In this document: positions 13,358-24,689 of the stretch, in pieces | Numbering within the stretch: the first letter of the stretch is position 1 | Layout of the letters: each line of letters opens with the position of its first letter | Made by a program: the position numbers and the translations under genes | Source of the DNA: Sabellastarte sp. h YS-2021 | Taxonomy: Eukaryota; Annelida; Polychaeta; Sabellida; Sabellidae | Assembly (NCBI GenBank): GCA_964017235.1 | Contig: OZ024936.1 | Coordinates: 94,772,537-94,836,536, forward strand | DNA length: 64,000 nucleotides | Direction of reading: 5' to 3' | The notes under the pieces: model-generated | What the model was told of the DNA's origin: nothing | The model's input: only the letters and a program-made list of their open reading frames with translations | Database searches by the model: none

Positions 13358-14178
13358 TGTTGCCGCACGGTTCCTATCTGGTCGGTAGTTAGTAACTGGG
13401 CGGGCTTGACTAGGGTGAATCAAACCAAGCAGATGTCTTAACTATGTTTATTGAAAAATACCTCCAGTTTATAGTGATCACTGAGGACTCAACACAGCCG
13501 TTCACATATCCTGTCACACTTCTCACACTGATCGCCTTACAAAAACACCTATAAATAGATAGTCGTTGCTAATAGTACTTCGAAAAATAATATACTTATT
13601 ACCTAGAATTACATAAACAAAAATCTTACAGTGAGCAACAAATATTTACGTAAAACTGTATTGCTCACAGGTCACACAGATAACCACAAAATAATAAAAC
13701 CTTATTTCATTATTAAATAAATGTGACTAGATATAATTTTATCACATAACCAAAGCTCAGGTTATAAAACTACTTATTCAATTAAATATATGTAATTCAA
13801 TTAATAATTAAATACATTTTCATCACAACTAAAATGCACAGATAGTAACCTATCATAACCAGTATTTAAATCAAATCTATGTTTACAACTACAAAACTCA
13901 AACTGCTAGTTACAAGCAAACATTCCACTAAATCATAACACACATAACTTAAACACTCACCTGCATCACCAAACAAACTACCACACTAGCTGCAAAGCCA
14001 CAATCAAACAATCACCAAAACCGTTACCCTCAACTCCTCTCTTTCAAAACATACAAAACAATGACATCGCGCCATTAGCAACTTCCGCTAACTGACAAAA
14101 GACAAAATTATTTCGTCTAGCCGTTTAAACAAAACGCGATTCTCGCCAACGTCCGCGATTCGCGGCCATGCTACCACA
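13358..14178 (-). repeat. Gypsy 5' LTR
   Basis: Partner of the repeat at 6092-6912. The internal sequence adjoining it (minus strand TTTGGAGCCCCTACTGAG) would hold the tRNA primer site. The TGGAGCCCC start looks suitable, but I could not match it to a named tRNA with confidence. Confidence 0.93.
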
Positions 14179-14182
14179 GAAA
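14179..14182. repeat. Target site duplication, right (GAAA)
   Basis: Matches 6088-6091 and continues into the remaining part of the interrupted DIRS-like gag, which shows the two flanks were once contiguous. Confidence 0.7.
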
Positions 14183-14377
14183 GAAATCATTTGCTCAAGG
14201 TTCAACAGTAACAGTTGTTCTCACAATAGAGATCATCAAGAAGGTCAAACATGGTTAAAACATGCATGTGCTCATTGTTTTTCGTTGAGTAAGAGGTTCT
14301 TGAGTCACAAACAAAGTGATTGTTATAAGTTGTCAAAAATGGAGAAAAGAAAGATTCAAAGAATTAGGAATTTTTAA
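14179..14377 (+). pseudogene. DIRS-like gag, right part (Cys/His region)
   Basis: Contains a CSRFNSNSCSH...KHACAHCF pattern, matching the CRFFQEGSCKFATHH...RHVCESC pattern at the gag C-terminus of the element at 31.3-36.4 kb. This is the displaced end of the gene interrupted at 6091. Confidence 0.7.
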
Positions 14378-14989
14378 AAAATTAAAAATAAATTGAAGCC
14401 TGTAATGGGCGTAGTAATGGAAACTATCTTTATTGTGATAGGGTTTGCAATTTTAATCTTTCAGTGTCACCAGTGCTTTGCCAGTGCAACGCAATTTTGT
14501 GTGTGTTGAAGAGGAAACTTGGTCTGATATATCTAGTGGTAACATGTGTTTCCATTCAAGCGATTTGGTGACACGATTGAATGTTGCTCTGCCATTTTAC
14601 ATGTATAAACTTGTAACTATCAGTTGTTTTATGATGGTTTTAGCTGTGTTTATAATAATCAATGTCAAAGACATAGTAACTCTTGTATCGATCATTGATC
14701 ATTGTATCAATGAAATATGCTTTCATCAGCAGATAGTGGGTAGGAGGAGGAAAATTAAGATGACACAAGCTACAATTTGTTAAAAAAAACAGTCAGTCAT
14801 TAGATCTAAATATAGTTCTGGCAAACCGAGATTCCTACAGGCCACTGCTGGAATCTATTAAGCATAACAATGCAGATAAAAATGATAGCAGTCAGAAAGC
14901 TGATTATGAAGAAAGTCTTGAAATTGCAAATCATAGCCCTCGAGTTTTGTTATCAGTCCCTACTGATTGAAAACAAGTCACTCTTGACA

Positions 14990-16750
14990 ATGAGAAAAAA
15001 ATTGTTGTTCTCGGTTTAAATTCGAGTACAAAAATAGACAAGTTGCTTCAAAAATAGAATATCTTACATAACAGTACTTTGCGCAGTAGTTTTAATCGTT
15101 TTATTGTGCAACATGGGTATTTGAGTTTATGTAAAATAAGAAACATTTTAGCTACTTTAAATGATATTAAGAACAGACCTATGGTCCTAGATAAAAATAT
15201 AGGCTTTGTATCAGTCCCTATTTCGAGAACATTGAGTTGGGAGCAGGATACAAGAGTTACTGCAACTTCAATGATACAATGGGCCATCAAAGCCCATAGA
15301 TTGGTGGTTCAGACTAAGGTTGATAATTACAAAAATGATAGAATTATAGTTCCTTCTGATTTAAATATTGATAATTGGAAAATATTGATGAAAAATCATC
15401 CTGATAATGTCTTAGTCCAATATTTGGAATATGGTTTTCTATTAGATATTAATAAACAGAAACTCATTTATAAATGACATGTTGAAAATCATCCACCAGC
15501 TTAGGCTTCTCCTGAAGATGTAGAGATTTATTTGGAAAAGGAAGTTAATTGCAAGGCTATGGTGGGACCCTGCCCCAAGGACATTTTTAATAATTTGCAT
15601 ATCTCCCCCATGTTGTCCAGACCTAAATCTATATAAGACTAAATATTGAAATATCCTTTGGTTGATGACATTTTGGATGATATAAATTGAATTGGTAAAG
15701 ATGCTCACTTATTTAAAATTGACATTAGTCGAGCATTTTGCAACTTGCGTTTAGATCCTAAAGATTATGACATCATGGACTTCAGGCATAAGCAACAGTT
15801 GTATAAAGATCTAAGCATGGCGTTTGGCCTAAAAACAGGAAGTGCTCTGTGCAAATGGGTGACCAATATCTTTTGTGACGTCATGTGGATGTGCAGTGCA
15901 CAACTATATTGATGATGTAATAGGGGTTAATGCAGAGAGTGACGCAAATCTTGCATTTGATACCTTGAAGGCGTTGTTTCATTATCTAGGCATTCCCATT
16001 AATCCAGATAAGATTGAACCACCTGGCCAGTGGTTAACATGTATAGGCATCATGGTTGAACAAAAGGCCATGATTTCAATACCCCAGGATAAATTGCTTG
16101 AGATTAAACGAATATGTAAGCAGTGGGCTAATAAAACCTTTGCAACTAGGCGTCAACTTCAAAGTCTCCTTGGTAGACTCCTGTACATCCATAAATGTGT
16201 AGTTCCTGCGCACTCATTTGTAAATAGAATGCTTCAGGCAATGCATAACACTTCCATTGGTCAAAAAATCTGTTTAACCGAAAAATTCCACCAGGATTTA
16301 AGATGGTTTAACAAGTTTCTTATCAATTATAATAGCAAGGTTGTTTTGGACATTAGTCGCCCTTCCTCTGGGTGTATTAGTTGATGCATCACTGTCAGGA
16401 GTAGGGGCTAAATGTTGTATTCGAATAACTTTTGTAATAATTTAACTATAGTTCACTTTGAAGTAGTTAACATACTGGTCGCTCCTAGACTTTGAGCCCA
16501 TTGTTGGACACACACAAAAATTCAATTATTTTGTGATAACCTGGCATTGGTGAACGCTTTAAATTCTGGTCACATTCCAGATAAATGTCTGATGGCCTGT
16601 GCTCGCACTTAGTGGGCTATTGCTGCACAACATGATATAACTCTTATCTATAGCCCTATCTATGGTATTAATAATAAATATGCTGATTGCCTTTCTAGTT
16701 GGGGCAAAGAAATAGATAATGACATTGTAAGGGAGCTGATCTGGTGTAAT
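14990..16750 (+). pseudogene. DIRS-like pol region (RT and RNase H) of fossil 1
   Basis: The leading part (15.1-15.7 kb) aligns loosely with the pol N-terminus of the other two DIRS-like elements (VPSDLNIDNWKILM compared with VPSKLNHKAWVQYL). The RT core shows HLFKIDISRAF and NYIDDVIGV, then a thumb-like stretch, RQLQSLLGRLLYIHKCV. RNase H-like remains follow (QLFCDNLALVNAL, NNKYADCLSSWG). Broken in many places. Confidence 0.75.
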
Positions 16751-16761
16751 TGGTGGACTAT

Positions 16762-17002
16762 TTTTTTTTGTTGTTGTTTATTTGGGGTTTAACGTCGCTT
16801 TCAACACTGTACAGGTCATATCACGACGGGTAGTTGGAAGGGCAGAGGAAACCAGTACATAGAGTTCGCTAGGGTTGTGTACTGTAAACTGCCAACCAAC
16901 GGCAAGCAACTACCAGCTTTCCCACTTGAGCCCGTGTGGGTATCGAACCCCAGCCTCAGAGGTGGGAGGCGAGAATGTTACCACTCTGCCACCGTGGCCC
17001 CC
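16762..17002 (-). repeat. tRNA-derived SINE, family A, inserted in DIRS-like pol
   Basis: Read on the minus strand it starts with a tRNA-like head (GGCCACGGTGGCAGAGTGG as box A region, GGGGTTCGATACCC as box B), then a conserved body and an A-rich tail (T-run at 16762). It is flanked by perfect 15-bp target duplications at 16747-16761 and 17003-17017 (TAATTGGTGGACTAT), the hallmark of LINE-driven insertion. Confidence 0.92.
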
Positions 17003-17017
17003 TAATTGGTGGACTAT

Positions 17018-18450
17018 ACCTGATCGTTATTTCTACCCAGACTTTTCTATGTTTTCTGGGATCTCAACTGGCCAATCTTCTCCTAAAGAATGATTCTGCT
17101 CACATTGAAACAGGGATAAGACCTCGTACAGCCACAGCTTATCAAGGTAAATTCAATGTTTTTTACAATTTTTTAGAATAGATTTTGATACTGTTGAAGC
17201 AGTTCTCATGTGTTTTGAGTATCTGGTCATACTAGGAAATAAAGTTTCTTCTTACAGAATTGCCTGTCTGTTTTGAGGCACTTTGCTGAAATTTATGATT
17301 GCAAGTCTTAATATCTGTATACTAGGAAGCTTGAATTGTCATTAAATCAGTGTCCATGAATGCTTCTTATCAACCAAAGCTAAGGCCTGTATTTACTATC
17401 CCCCACCTAAGAAGTATCTCCATCCACTGTGAGGCTGTCATCAATGGCCTGGTCTATAGGGCCATTTTTTGTTGGCATATTTTTTTTGCCTTTCTAACTT
17501 GTTGTCCCAATCTCAGTTTGGGTTTGATGTCACAAGGCAGTTGACTATAGGTGACGTAATTTTGGCCACCCTGGGGCCCATATTCTACTTAAATGGCACA
17601 AGGCTGTGTAAGCATCCCAGACCATTAAAGTCATTCAGATTCCCCAGCTGCAAGATCCCTATCTTTGTCCTGTAAAATTGCCTTCCCACAATAAATATGC
17701 AACTTTGTCATAGGCCTTATATATCTACAAATTTGTGTAAACTATTTGGTAATTAGTTGTATTCGGTAATCTGAATTCAATCATATGTCAATTTCTGGCT
17801 AATACACATTCATCAACTGAATTGGATATAAAATAGTTTATATTGCTGAAGGTCAAAACGTCATGTCATGTCGCCTGGTTAATGCTTGGTTTATGGGGGC
17901 AAAGTGGTCCCATGCCCCCACATCAATTTCCGAATGCATTTTTTGTTGAGATTGTGGGTATGGCCGTGTTAACACCATTTTTCAGTAAAACCAAAAAATT
18001 AACTCTGCTGTTTAATTTGCATTGGCCTTATTCACTAGTGCAGTGACCTGTCACTATATTTACCAAATGTACTGGGGCTGAGTAATTCAACACCTGACCA
18101 CTGGTCTGGCAATAGTTGTTGAGGCAAGGTGTGTTCCATTTTTTGGTCATTCTGAAATGTGCAGAGCACATGGCCACTAGATTCTCCCCACCCCCTATAT
18201 TAGTATCCCATTGTTATATGTTGCCAACACTGTATTTTGGTTTTAGGTACACGTGGAATCAGCAATGAAATCAGTAATATTGCAATTGGCTTTGACATGC
18301 AGGCTGCTGACTGGTCTACCTGTGCTCTAATGGCTCTTGCAAATTGTCTTCATGGCTCATCACTTGAGAGACTGTTCTTCATGACCTATACATCATGCCA
18401 TCACATTTCTGCAGCTGTACATAAACATTTACACCATTTAGTACAATGAT
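17018..18450 (+). pseudogene. DIRS-like tyrosine recombinase remains of fossil 1
   Basis: The first part (IETGIRPRTATAYQGKFNVFYNFL) resembles the N-terminal helical domain of tyrosine recombinases. About 17.49-17.67 kb reads like the FLRLSNLVPH...RGDVIF segment of the recombinase at 31.57-32.46 kb. The region near 18.24-18.45 kb may be the C-terminal catalytic part, with weak similarity only. Broken. Confidence 0.5.
17855..17948 (+). repeat. Duplicated ~93-bp segment, copy 1
   Basis: A stretch containing GTCGCCTGGTTAATGCTTGG and the following bases to GAATGCATTTTTTG recurs at 19214-19307 with only a few substitutions. Between the copies lie the end of the recombinase remains and a LINE fragment. 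Confidence 0.85.
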
Positions 18451-18572
18451 AATTTATAATCTTATATGATGGGGGACTTCATGTACATAAAGTAACACGT
18501 TGACATGATATTCCAATTCTTAGCTGTTTCTTTTCACATTGTACTAAAAGACTAATAAAATTTCCCCAAGGC

Positions 18573-19215
18573 TTGTTATATGTGTGTTTTAGCTTACCTG
18601 ACTGCTTGTTTGAAGATTTTCTGTCATATGTGGGTTTTTTGTCTTCCTTACCCCCCTCCTTTGTCATTTGTGGTGATTTTAATCTTCATGTTGACATTAT
18701 GTCTCCAACAGTCTCTGAATTTAAATCAGTCATGGATTCTTGCTGTCTGTCCCAATACATTGATTTTCCAAATCACCTTCATGGTATACCTTAGATTTGT
18801 TGATGGCTCCATCTGAGTTCTCTGCAATTTCTGATGTGAAAGGTTCAGGCTTCATTAGCGATCACAAAATTATCTCTTGTGTGGTTGACTTTCCATCTTT
18901 GGATACACCAATTCAGAAAGTTGTTACCTTCCGTCAGTACCATAAATTGAATAATTGATAAATTCAGAAGTGACCTCCTGACTATTCCGTTTGTTAGCTC
19001 ACCATCACCATAGATTTATTGCATGAACAGTACATGTCTGGTTTGTCTGGCCTTCTAGATATGCATGCACCAGTGAAAACTAAACAGCTCATCAAAACAG
19101 CCCCAAGCTGGATAACTGATGAGTATAGAACTGCCAAGTGCATGAGAAGGCAGTATGAACGTGCCTGGAGAAGAGACAAATCCTCTGAAAATCGTTCCCG
19201 TCAAAAGTTAAGGTC
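18573..19215 (+). pseudogene. LINE endonuclease fragment (CR1/Rex-like)
   Basis: Shows PPSFVICGDFNLHVD and, after frame changes, LMAPSEF...SGFISDHKIISC, the GDFN and SDH boxes of an APE-type endonuclease. The region LSGLLDMHAPVKTK...APSWITDEYRTAKCMRRQYERAW is typical of the segment just after the endonuclease in CR1-like LINEs. No RT follows; the fragment runs straight into the second copy of the ~93-bp repeat. Confidence 0.75.
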
Positions 19216-19307
19216 AAAAGGTCATGCAATGTCGCCTGGTTAATGCTTGGTTTATGGGGGCAAAGTGGTCCCATGTCCCCACATCAATTTCCCAATGCAT
19301 TTTTTGG
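19214..19307 (+). repeat. Duplicated ~93-bp segment, copy 2
   Basis: Partner of 17855-17948. It is joined directly to the LINE endonuclease fragment on its left. Confidence 0.85.
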
Positions 19308-19609
19308 TGTAGAGTGTGGCACTAAAGCTTAATTTTTTCTGCATAATAAACAACATAAATAACTTGACCCTTGAGTGATCAACTGAAGTATCTATTTTAT
19401 ACATTAATATACACATATTAATAGCCTTTTCTTTTTATATTTTAAGTTTTGCTGGTTTTTCTGTAAATTTAGTGATAATGTTTTATGGAAAAATTTTATA
19501 TATATGAGACACTCTCACATTAAATTGGAGAATTTATATCCATAAAATAAGAAATATTTTCAATAAAGTATTTAATTTATTAAATTTTTATCGAAGTTCT
19601 TTTAAATCA

Positions 19610-19711
19610 AACTTGTACAACAATATTGTACAAGTTGGGTTATTTGATGGTGAAATTCTGTACAAGTTACAACTTGTACAGCCAATCTTGTACGAGTTGC
19701 AACTCGTACAA
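19610..19711. repeat. Cluster of three ACTTGTACAA-type palindromes
   Basis: Three inverted repeats sit within 102 bases: arms 19610-19620/19626-19636 (AACTTGTACAA), arms 19658-19668/19671-19681 (CTGTACAAGTT), and a perfect 24-bp palindrome at 19688-19711 (arm TTGTACGAGTTG). In the third, an A-to-G change relative to the others is matched by the complementary change in the other arm. A half-site follows at 19720-19729. Function unknown. Confidence 0.9.
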
Positions 19712-19777
19712 AATCTCAAAACTTGTACATAACATATATGTATAATAAACCTTTCTTCATGGATCTGCCTTTCGAAA

Positions 19778-20619
19778 TGTATCCTGTACCTAATACCTGT
19801 CCTATCAACTAAAACTAGTAAACAATCCTGAAATGACCTTGAAAAATTTGAAATACTGACCCAGCATTTCCAGTGTGTTAACTAATCCACCTTACTTCTG
19901 GTACTTAATTTGTACCTTTCTGTTATCTCTTTTACCTCGTTTTGCACGAACATGCTGGTACAATCATCAATATGTGCTTTAATTTTTGTTGATTTTGTAC
20001 ACCTTAAATATTGAGTTTGAATACCCCAGCCCCCCTAGAAATTTGGATTTTGTGTTGGGATCAGGGCAAGTAAGAAGATTTTCAGTTTAAACTTTGCTGT
20101 TGGTGTTTTATGTATAAATGCAGCAATGTTATTCAGTTGAATTAAAAATAGGAATTAAATATATGCAATTAGTATGTGTATGCTAGAATACTTACTGTCA
20201 CCAATGCACTTCATTTTAGCTTGGAATGTATTAAAGTTGTACAATAGTATATTTTTCTAAATACTACATAGCTTGCATCAGTCAGTATTGGGCTGCATTC
20301 TCGTATAATCAACTAAATACCTGTAAGGTTTTACAATAAATATTTTGGACTAATTAAACATACCTAATTGCAATATCTGGTACATTTTTGGATTTTAATC
20401 GTAATTTACATATAATTATTACAGAAGTACTTATAAATATTCAAATTACTATATTTATTATTTTATGAGATCATGAGTTCATGCAACAACCACTCTGTGT
20501 AACTGATTGTGGTAACCATGTAAAATTTTGACACTCGGAAAGTCACAAAGGTTGACTGCACTAATTAATTTATGTAGTCATTTGATTGAATGATTATCCA
20601 TTTAATGTCACACCATTTT
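19778..20619. repeat. 846-bp-period tandem duplication, copy 1
   Basis: 842 matching bases repeated at 20624-21465. By eye I found a single difference (TATTTTGG here, TATTCTGG in copy 2). No coding content recognised. Either a very recent duplication or an assembly artefact. Confidence 0.95.
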
Positions 20620-20623
20620 ATCC

Positions 20624-21465
20624 TGTATCCTGTACCTAATACCTGTCCTATCAACTAAAACTAGTAAACAATCCTGAAATGACCTTGAAAAATTTGAAAT
20701 ACTGACCCAGCATTTCCAGTGTGTTAACTAATCCACCTTACTTCTGGTACTTAATTTGTACCTTTCTGTTATCTCTTTTACCTCGTTTTGCACGAACATG
20801 CTGGTACAATCATCAATATGTGCTTTAATTTTTGTTGATTTTGTACACCTTAAATATTGAGTTTGAATACCCCAGCCCCCCTAGAAATTTGGATTTTGTG
20901 TTGGGATCAGGGCAAGTAAGAAGATTTTCAGTTTAAACTTTGCTGTTGGTGTTTTATGTATAAATGCAGCAATGTTATTCAGTTGAATTAAAAATAGGAA
21001 TTAAATATATGCAATTAGTATGTGTATGCTAGAATACTTACTGTCACCAATGCACTTCATTTTAGCTTGGAATGTATTAAAGTTGTACAATAGTATATTT
21101 TTCTAAATACTACATAGCTTGCATCAGTCAGTATTGGGCTGCATTCTCGTATAATCAACTAAATACCTGTAAGGTTTTACAATAAATATTCTGGACTAAT
21201 TAAACATACCTAATTGCAATATCTGGTACATTTTTGGATTTTAATCGTAATTTACATATAATTATTACAGAAGTACTTATAAATATTCAAATTACTATAT
21301 TTATTATTTTATGAGATCATGAGTTCATGCAACAACCACTCTGTGTAACTGATTGTGGTAACCATGTAAAATTTTGACACTCGGAAAGTCACAAAGGTTG
21401 ACTGCACTAATTAATTTATGTAGTCATTTGATTGAATGATTATCCATTTAATGTCACACCATTTT
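20624..21465. repeat. 846-bp-period tandem duplication, copy 2
   Basis: Second copy, separated from the first by 4 bases. The junction reads ATCCTGTATCCTG, so a short microhomology (ATCCTG) is present at the breakpoint. Confidence 0.95.
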
Positions 21466-21635
21466 GTTATTTTATTTAGTTTCTGTATCTAAAAGTTTGA
21501 CTTTTAAGAAAATTTTCTTTCAGTGTAAATCGACTGAATTGATCATTTAACTATCTAAGTGATGTTTATTATTGCTTTTCATTCCTGCAGCATATATTCC
21601 TCAACACTGCTTTTCAGAAAAGACTAAGGGGGGGG

Positions 21636-21850
21636 GGGGCTTGGTGGTGTAGCGGTTAGAATTCTGACCTCCAACCTCCGAGGCCACCCGTTTGAATCTC
21701 TGGCCTGGCTTTTCATGTTGGAAAGTTGGTAGTTACTTGCCGATGCCCGGTGGTTTACAGTGGAGTATGCACTGGTTTCCTCCACCTGTAAAGTACCTGT
21801 CGCAATATGACCCTGACTGTTGAACGTGACGTAAAACAACAAATCAAATT
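21636..21850 (+). repeat. tRNA-derived SINE, family B
   Basis: Starts after a run of G with a tRNA-like head (GGCTTGGTGGTGTAGCGGTT as box A region, GTTTGAATC as box B) and ends ACGTGACGTAAAACAACAAAT. Related copies are at 37536-37735 and 39267-39486. No clear target duplication was seen. Confidence 0.8.
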
Positions 21851-21992
21851 AAGAAATAACTTCTGTTATCAGATCAACTCTGCATGTTGAATAAATAACT
21901 TGGATCAAAACAGTTAGTCGAAGTTATTCAAAGCCACCCTTTAATATTTATATCCGTTTAATATTTATATCCTTTTAATTTGTTCCTTGTAG

Positions 21993-22290
21993 TTGTTTCA
22001 ATGGAGGGAAAATCTTCTGTTACAACATTTTGGCTCTTATCTGTGGCTGGTGGATGGCCTTGTTCTGGGGTTTTAAATTCGCTTGCACCACCTTTACCCA
22101 TGTTTACTATATCTCACCAGCACTCAAGATTTTGGCCATGAATTGCAGCTGCATGCAGAAATGTTGGGGCACCTGTGTCCAGTGTTACCTGGCTCCAGTA
22201 TGTGAGACCATGGGTCTGTGTCTCAGTAGGATTGGTATCTATGAGAGTGCCAAAAACATACAGATGCGTGAGATGCACTCACGGGCATGA
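21993..22290 (+). CDS. Caveolin-family protein, last coding exon
   Basis: Caveolins are hairpin membrane proteins that build caveolae and scaffold signalling proteins at the plasma membrane. The exon opens after a pyrimidine-rich stretch and AG at 21991-21992; one base completes the incoming codon. About 98 residues follow to the TGA at 22288-22290. MALFWGFKFACTTFTHVYYI matches the intramembrane hairpin of caveolins (MALIWGFLFACLSFCHIW), followed by a Cys-rich segment (MNCSCMQKCWGTCVQC) where caveolins carry palmitoylated cysteines, then APVCETMGLCLSRI like DPLFEAVGKIFSNI. The upstream exon with the FEDVIAEP signature was not found; the 17 kb to the left are mobile DNA. There is no in-frame ATG at the exon start, as expected for an internal exon. 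Confidence 0.8.
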
Positions 22291-24680
22291 GATATGATCT
22301 GATTATCATCAAAAGGATGTCATTTGGAAATCTAATATTGACTATTCTTGGAACTGTAGCGTCCACCAGGGAAGTTATGCTTTCGGTGACAGTTATTGCT
22401 CTGTAAAAATATTTTCAAAATATTTTACTAATTCTATGTGCATATTTTTTTGAAAGTGTGTTTTTTTTGGCTTGTACTTTGAATTGCTTTAAAACTTGAA
22501 GAAAGCATCAAAAAAGTTTCCAGAAAGAACCAGTTCAAATTTTGGCATGGTCTGGTCAAAATCCAATTTTTTCAGTTACGTGACCATATAAATTAGTGTT
22601 TCTGTTTCACAAACAGAATGAGTAATATACTTTTGGAAAGTATGCAGCCAGAACACCTCAGTGTTCTGTTTGTTTGACAGTCTGTGTACCTGTTCATGAT
22701 TACTACAAAAGTGATGAAGAGATCGTTATGAGGCTATTTGATTGGGTATTGCCAGGCCAACGGAAGAAATGAAGTTTGCGAAAGATTTGGATCATATTCT
22801 GAGTACAACATTTTAAAGGTACCATCAATGTCAGTTTTTAATGGTTCATAGTTTACAGTTGACACTACTCTGAAACTTATGAGAAAAAAAAAACCTCAGG
22901 AACATATTTGTCATGGCCAAAGGAAGTAGTGATTACATTTTGAGAAAAAAAAAAAAATTTTTTTTAAATTTTTCTGGAGGCAAAAATTCCTTATATTTTC
23001 AAAAATACCCCTGGTGGATGTCTAAAATTTTTCAATAATTTCTATTTTGAAAGATACAATATATGGCTAATTCTTACATATTTCATCATGTAAATTAATT
23101 AAGGAATGACATGACTCAAAGAAATAAAAGTATTAAACCTATTCAGCTAATAGTATATTGATTGTTTCTTTCTGTGTGTGTTTTTTATATGAGCAACAAC
23201 CTGTAAAATCTGAATTTACTTCACTATTAAACATCATATTTCACATTTTATGGGATGATTTGGGTCTAAAGAAATAGATTTCATGCAAGTAGCCAACCAA
23301 ACTATGTACCATAACATTTTTAAGGAGCTTTATCTCTGTAATTCATTATGTATAACGATAATAAGCAACAGTAATTGTAAGATGTTTTACTGATATTATT
23401 TTACTGTAACACTTAATATAAAAATGTCAAAAAAGAATCTCTAAAACATAGTTAATATCACATGAAAATAATTATTTTGTAAGTTTCAAAAGACATTTAT
23501 GACCTCATTTTAAAAATGAAAGCACAAGTTGAGAGGAAATCTGTTGCTGCAAATGAAGTTTTTCCATGCTTTGTAGTTCCCTTAGTGGATGCACATTTCT
23601 CCAAATCACATTTCACAACATTTACTACCGTAATATATAGTATTTAGTATGCATAAGTTACCTAAAACAACTTGTACAATACTTGCTTCACATATACATT
23701 GTTATTAGTTGGTTTGTTATAAAAACACAATCCAAATCAGGCATTATGGCCCATTACTGGGGGTTACTTTGGCAGGATTTATTTTTATATCGACTGGATT
23801 GAATTATAACGAGGGAACAAGAAATAGAGTTATATTTTTTATCTGCTGGGTTGAATTTTACACAGAAACTTTAGTTTCATAATTTGCTTTCACCTTGTAT
23901 GTACTGTATGTAACTCAGTCACTTTAGTTTAATTCTATTGTCGGGGATATTGCAGTAAAAGAAGGCCAACTTAGGTTCAGTTTTATAAATTGCTGTTACA
24001 TCACAAATAATGGTCCGCTTTTGATGAATGATGGTGTTGGGTTTATTGTTTTTGGTCTTACTGGGACCCATATTTTGGGGGTAGCGACAAGGGCGGCTAC
24101 CTCTTTCATTGCTTCACCCCATTTCTTTAAAAAGGGTTATTCTGGGTAATCATTCTCATTAAGTGATTGGATGACCTTTAACCTAATGTCAAAGGGTTTT
24201 ACCGCCAAAATCTATCAATCCTCACTTTAATTTAAGCTTTTCAAGAAGGCAGTCGCCATTTTTATATAAGAAATTTACGACTGAAACTTTGCTGACCAAC
24301 CAAGAAGTTGGTCGGATCTTACAAAAACTTTTTTTTAACACAAACAGTTTTAATCAGTATTTTATGAATGCTATGTGCTTTATTTGATGACAATAGGACT
24401 TGCTTTATGAAGGAACATGCCATACATTGTAACAAGTATCAGACAGAATGATTGCAGCATGTCATAGATGCAGTGAACATTGGCTGGAGTTTATTTGATA
24501 TCGGTCTACATGACAACCTAATGCTTGTGGGTTTGGCCCTTGAGGGACGGTCTACCCTATTTATATTAACACCTATTTATGTGTCAATTTCTGTCAGGCA
24601 TTATATTGTCACATAGCTCGATACCGAGGAGGAGTTTCTTTGCATTTTCAGTAAAACCATAGTGTAAAAACATTTATAGA
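22291..24680. other. Caveolin 3' flank, no further gene seen
   Basis: AT-rich, noncoding. It probably begins with the caveolin 3' UTR; AATAAA occurs near 23125. A poly(A)/poly(T) stretch lies at about 22946-22968. The 5' end of the second DIRS-like element may begin in the last few hundred bases. Confidence 0.4.
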
Positions 24681-24689
24681 AAGAAAGGC

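Larger units (their letters stand above)
6092..14178 (-). mobile_element. Gypsy (Ty3-type) LTR retrotransposon, complete length, young
   Basis: It is bounded by two 821-bp direct repeats with TG...CA ends. The internal region reads, on the minus strand, gag then protease, RT, RNase H and integrase, which is the Ty3/Gypsy order. A purine-rich tract abuts the 3' LTR. The flanks carry GAAA on both sides (5 bases if the terminal A is counted as shared). It sits antisense inside the gag of a DIRS-like element. The LTRs differ at about 8 of 821 positions, pointing to a recent insertion. The ends look whole, but the coding region is broken, with roughly five interruptions. Confidence 0.93.
4920..18450 (+). 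mobile_element. DIRS-like (tyrosine recombinase) retroelement fossil 1, host of a Gypsy insertion
   Basis: In order along the plus strand there is a gag-like part (5189-6091 and 14179-14377), a pol N-terminal region (from about 15.0 kb), RT with a YIDD box (about 15.7-16.4 kb), an RNase H-like part (16.4-16.75 kb) and remains of a tyrosine recombinase (about 17.0-18.45 kb). The same parts occur in the same order in the better kept element at 31.3-36.4 kb, which supports the reading. It is broken, with many interruptions, and is interrupted by a Gypsy element and a SINE. Outer borders are approximate because I cannot see clear terminal repeats. Treated as a fossil. Confidence 0.75.

Noticed and set aside
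14478-14783. Open frame between the gag end and pol of DIRS-like fossil 1
   Set aside because: A hydrophobic stretch but no similarity to the matching region of the other DIRS-like elements; likely chance in a decayed element.
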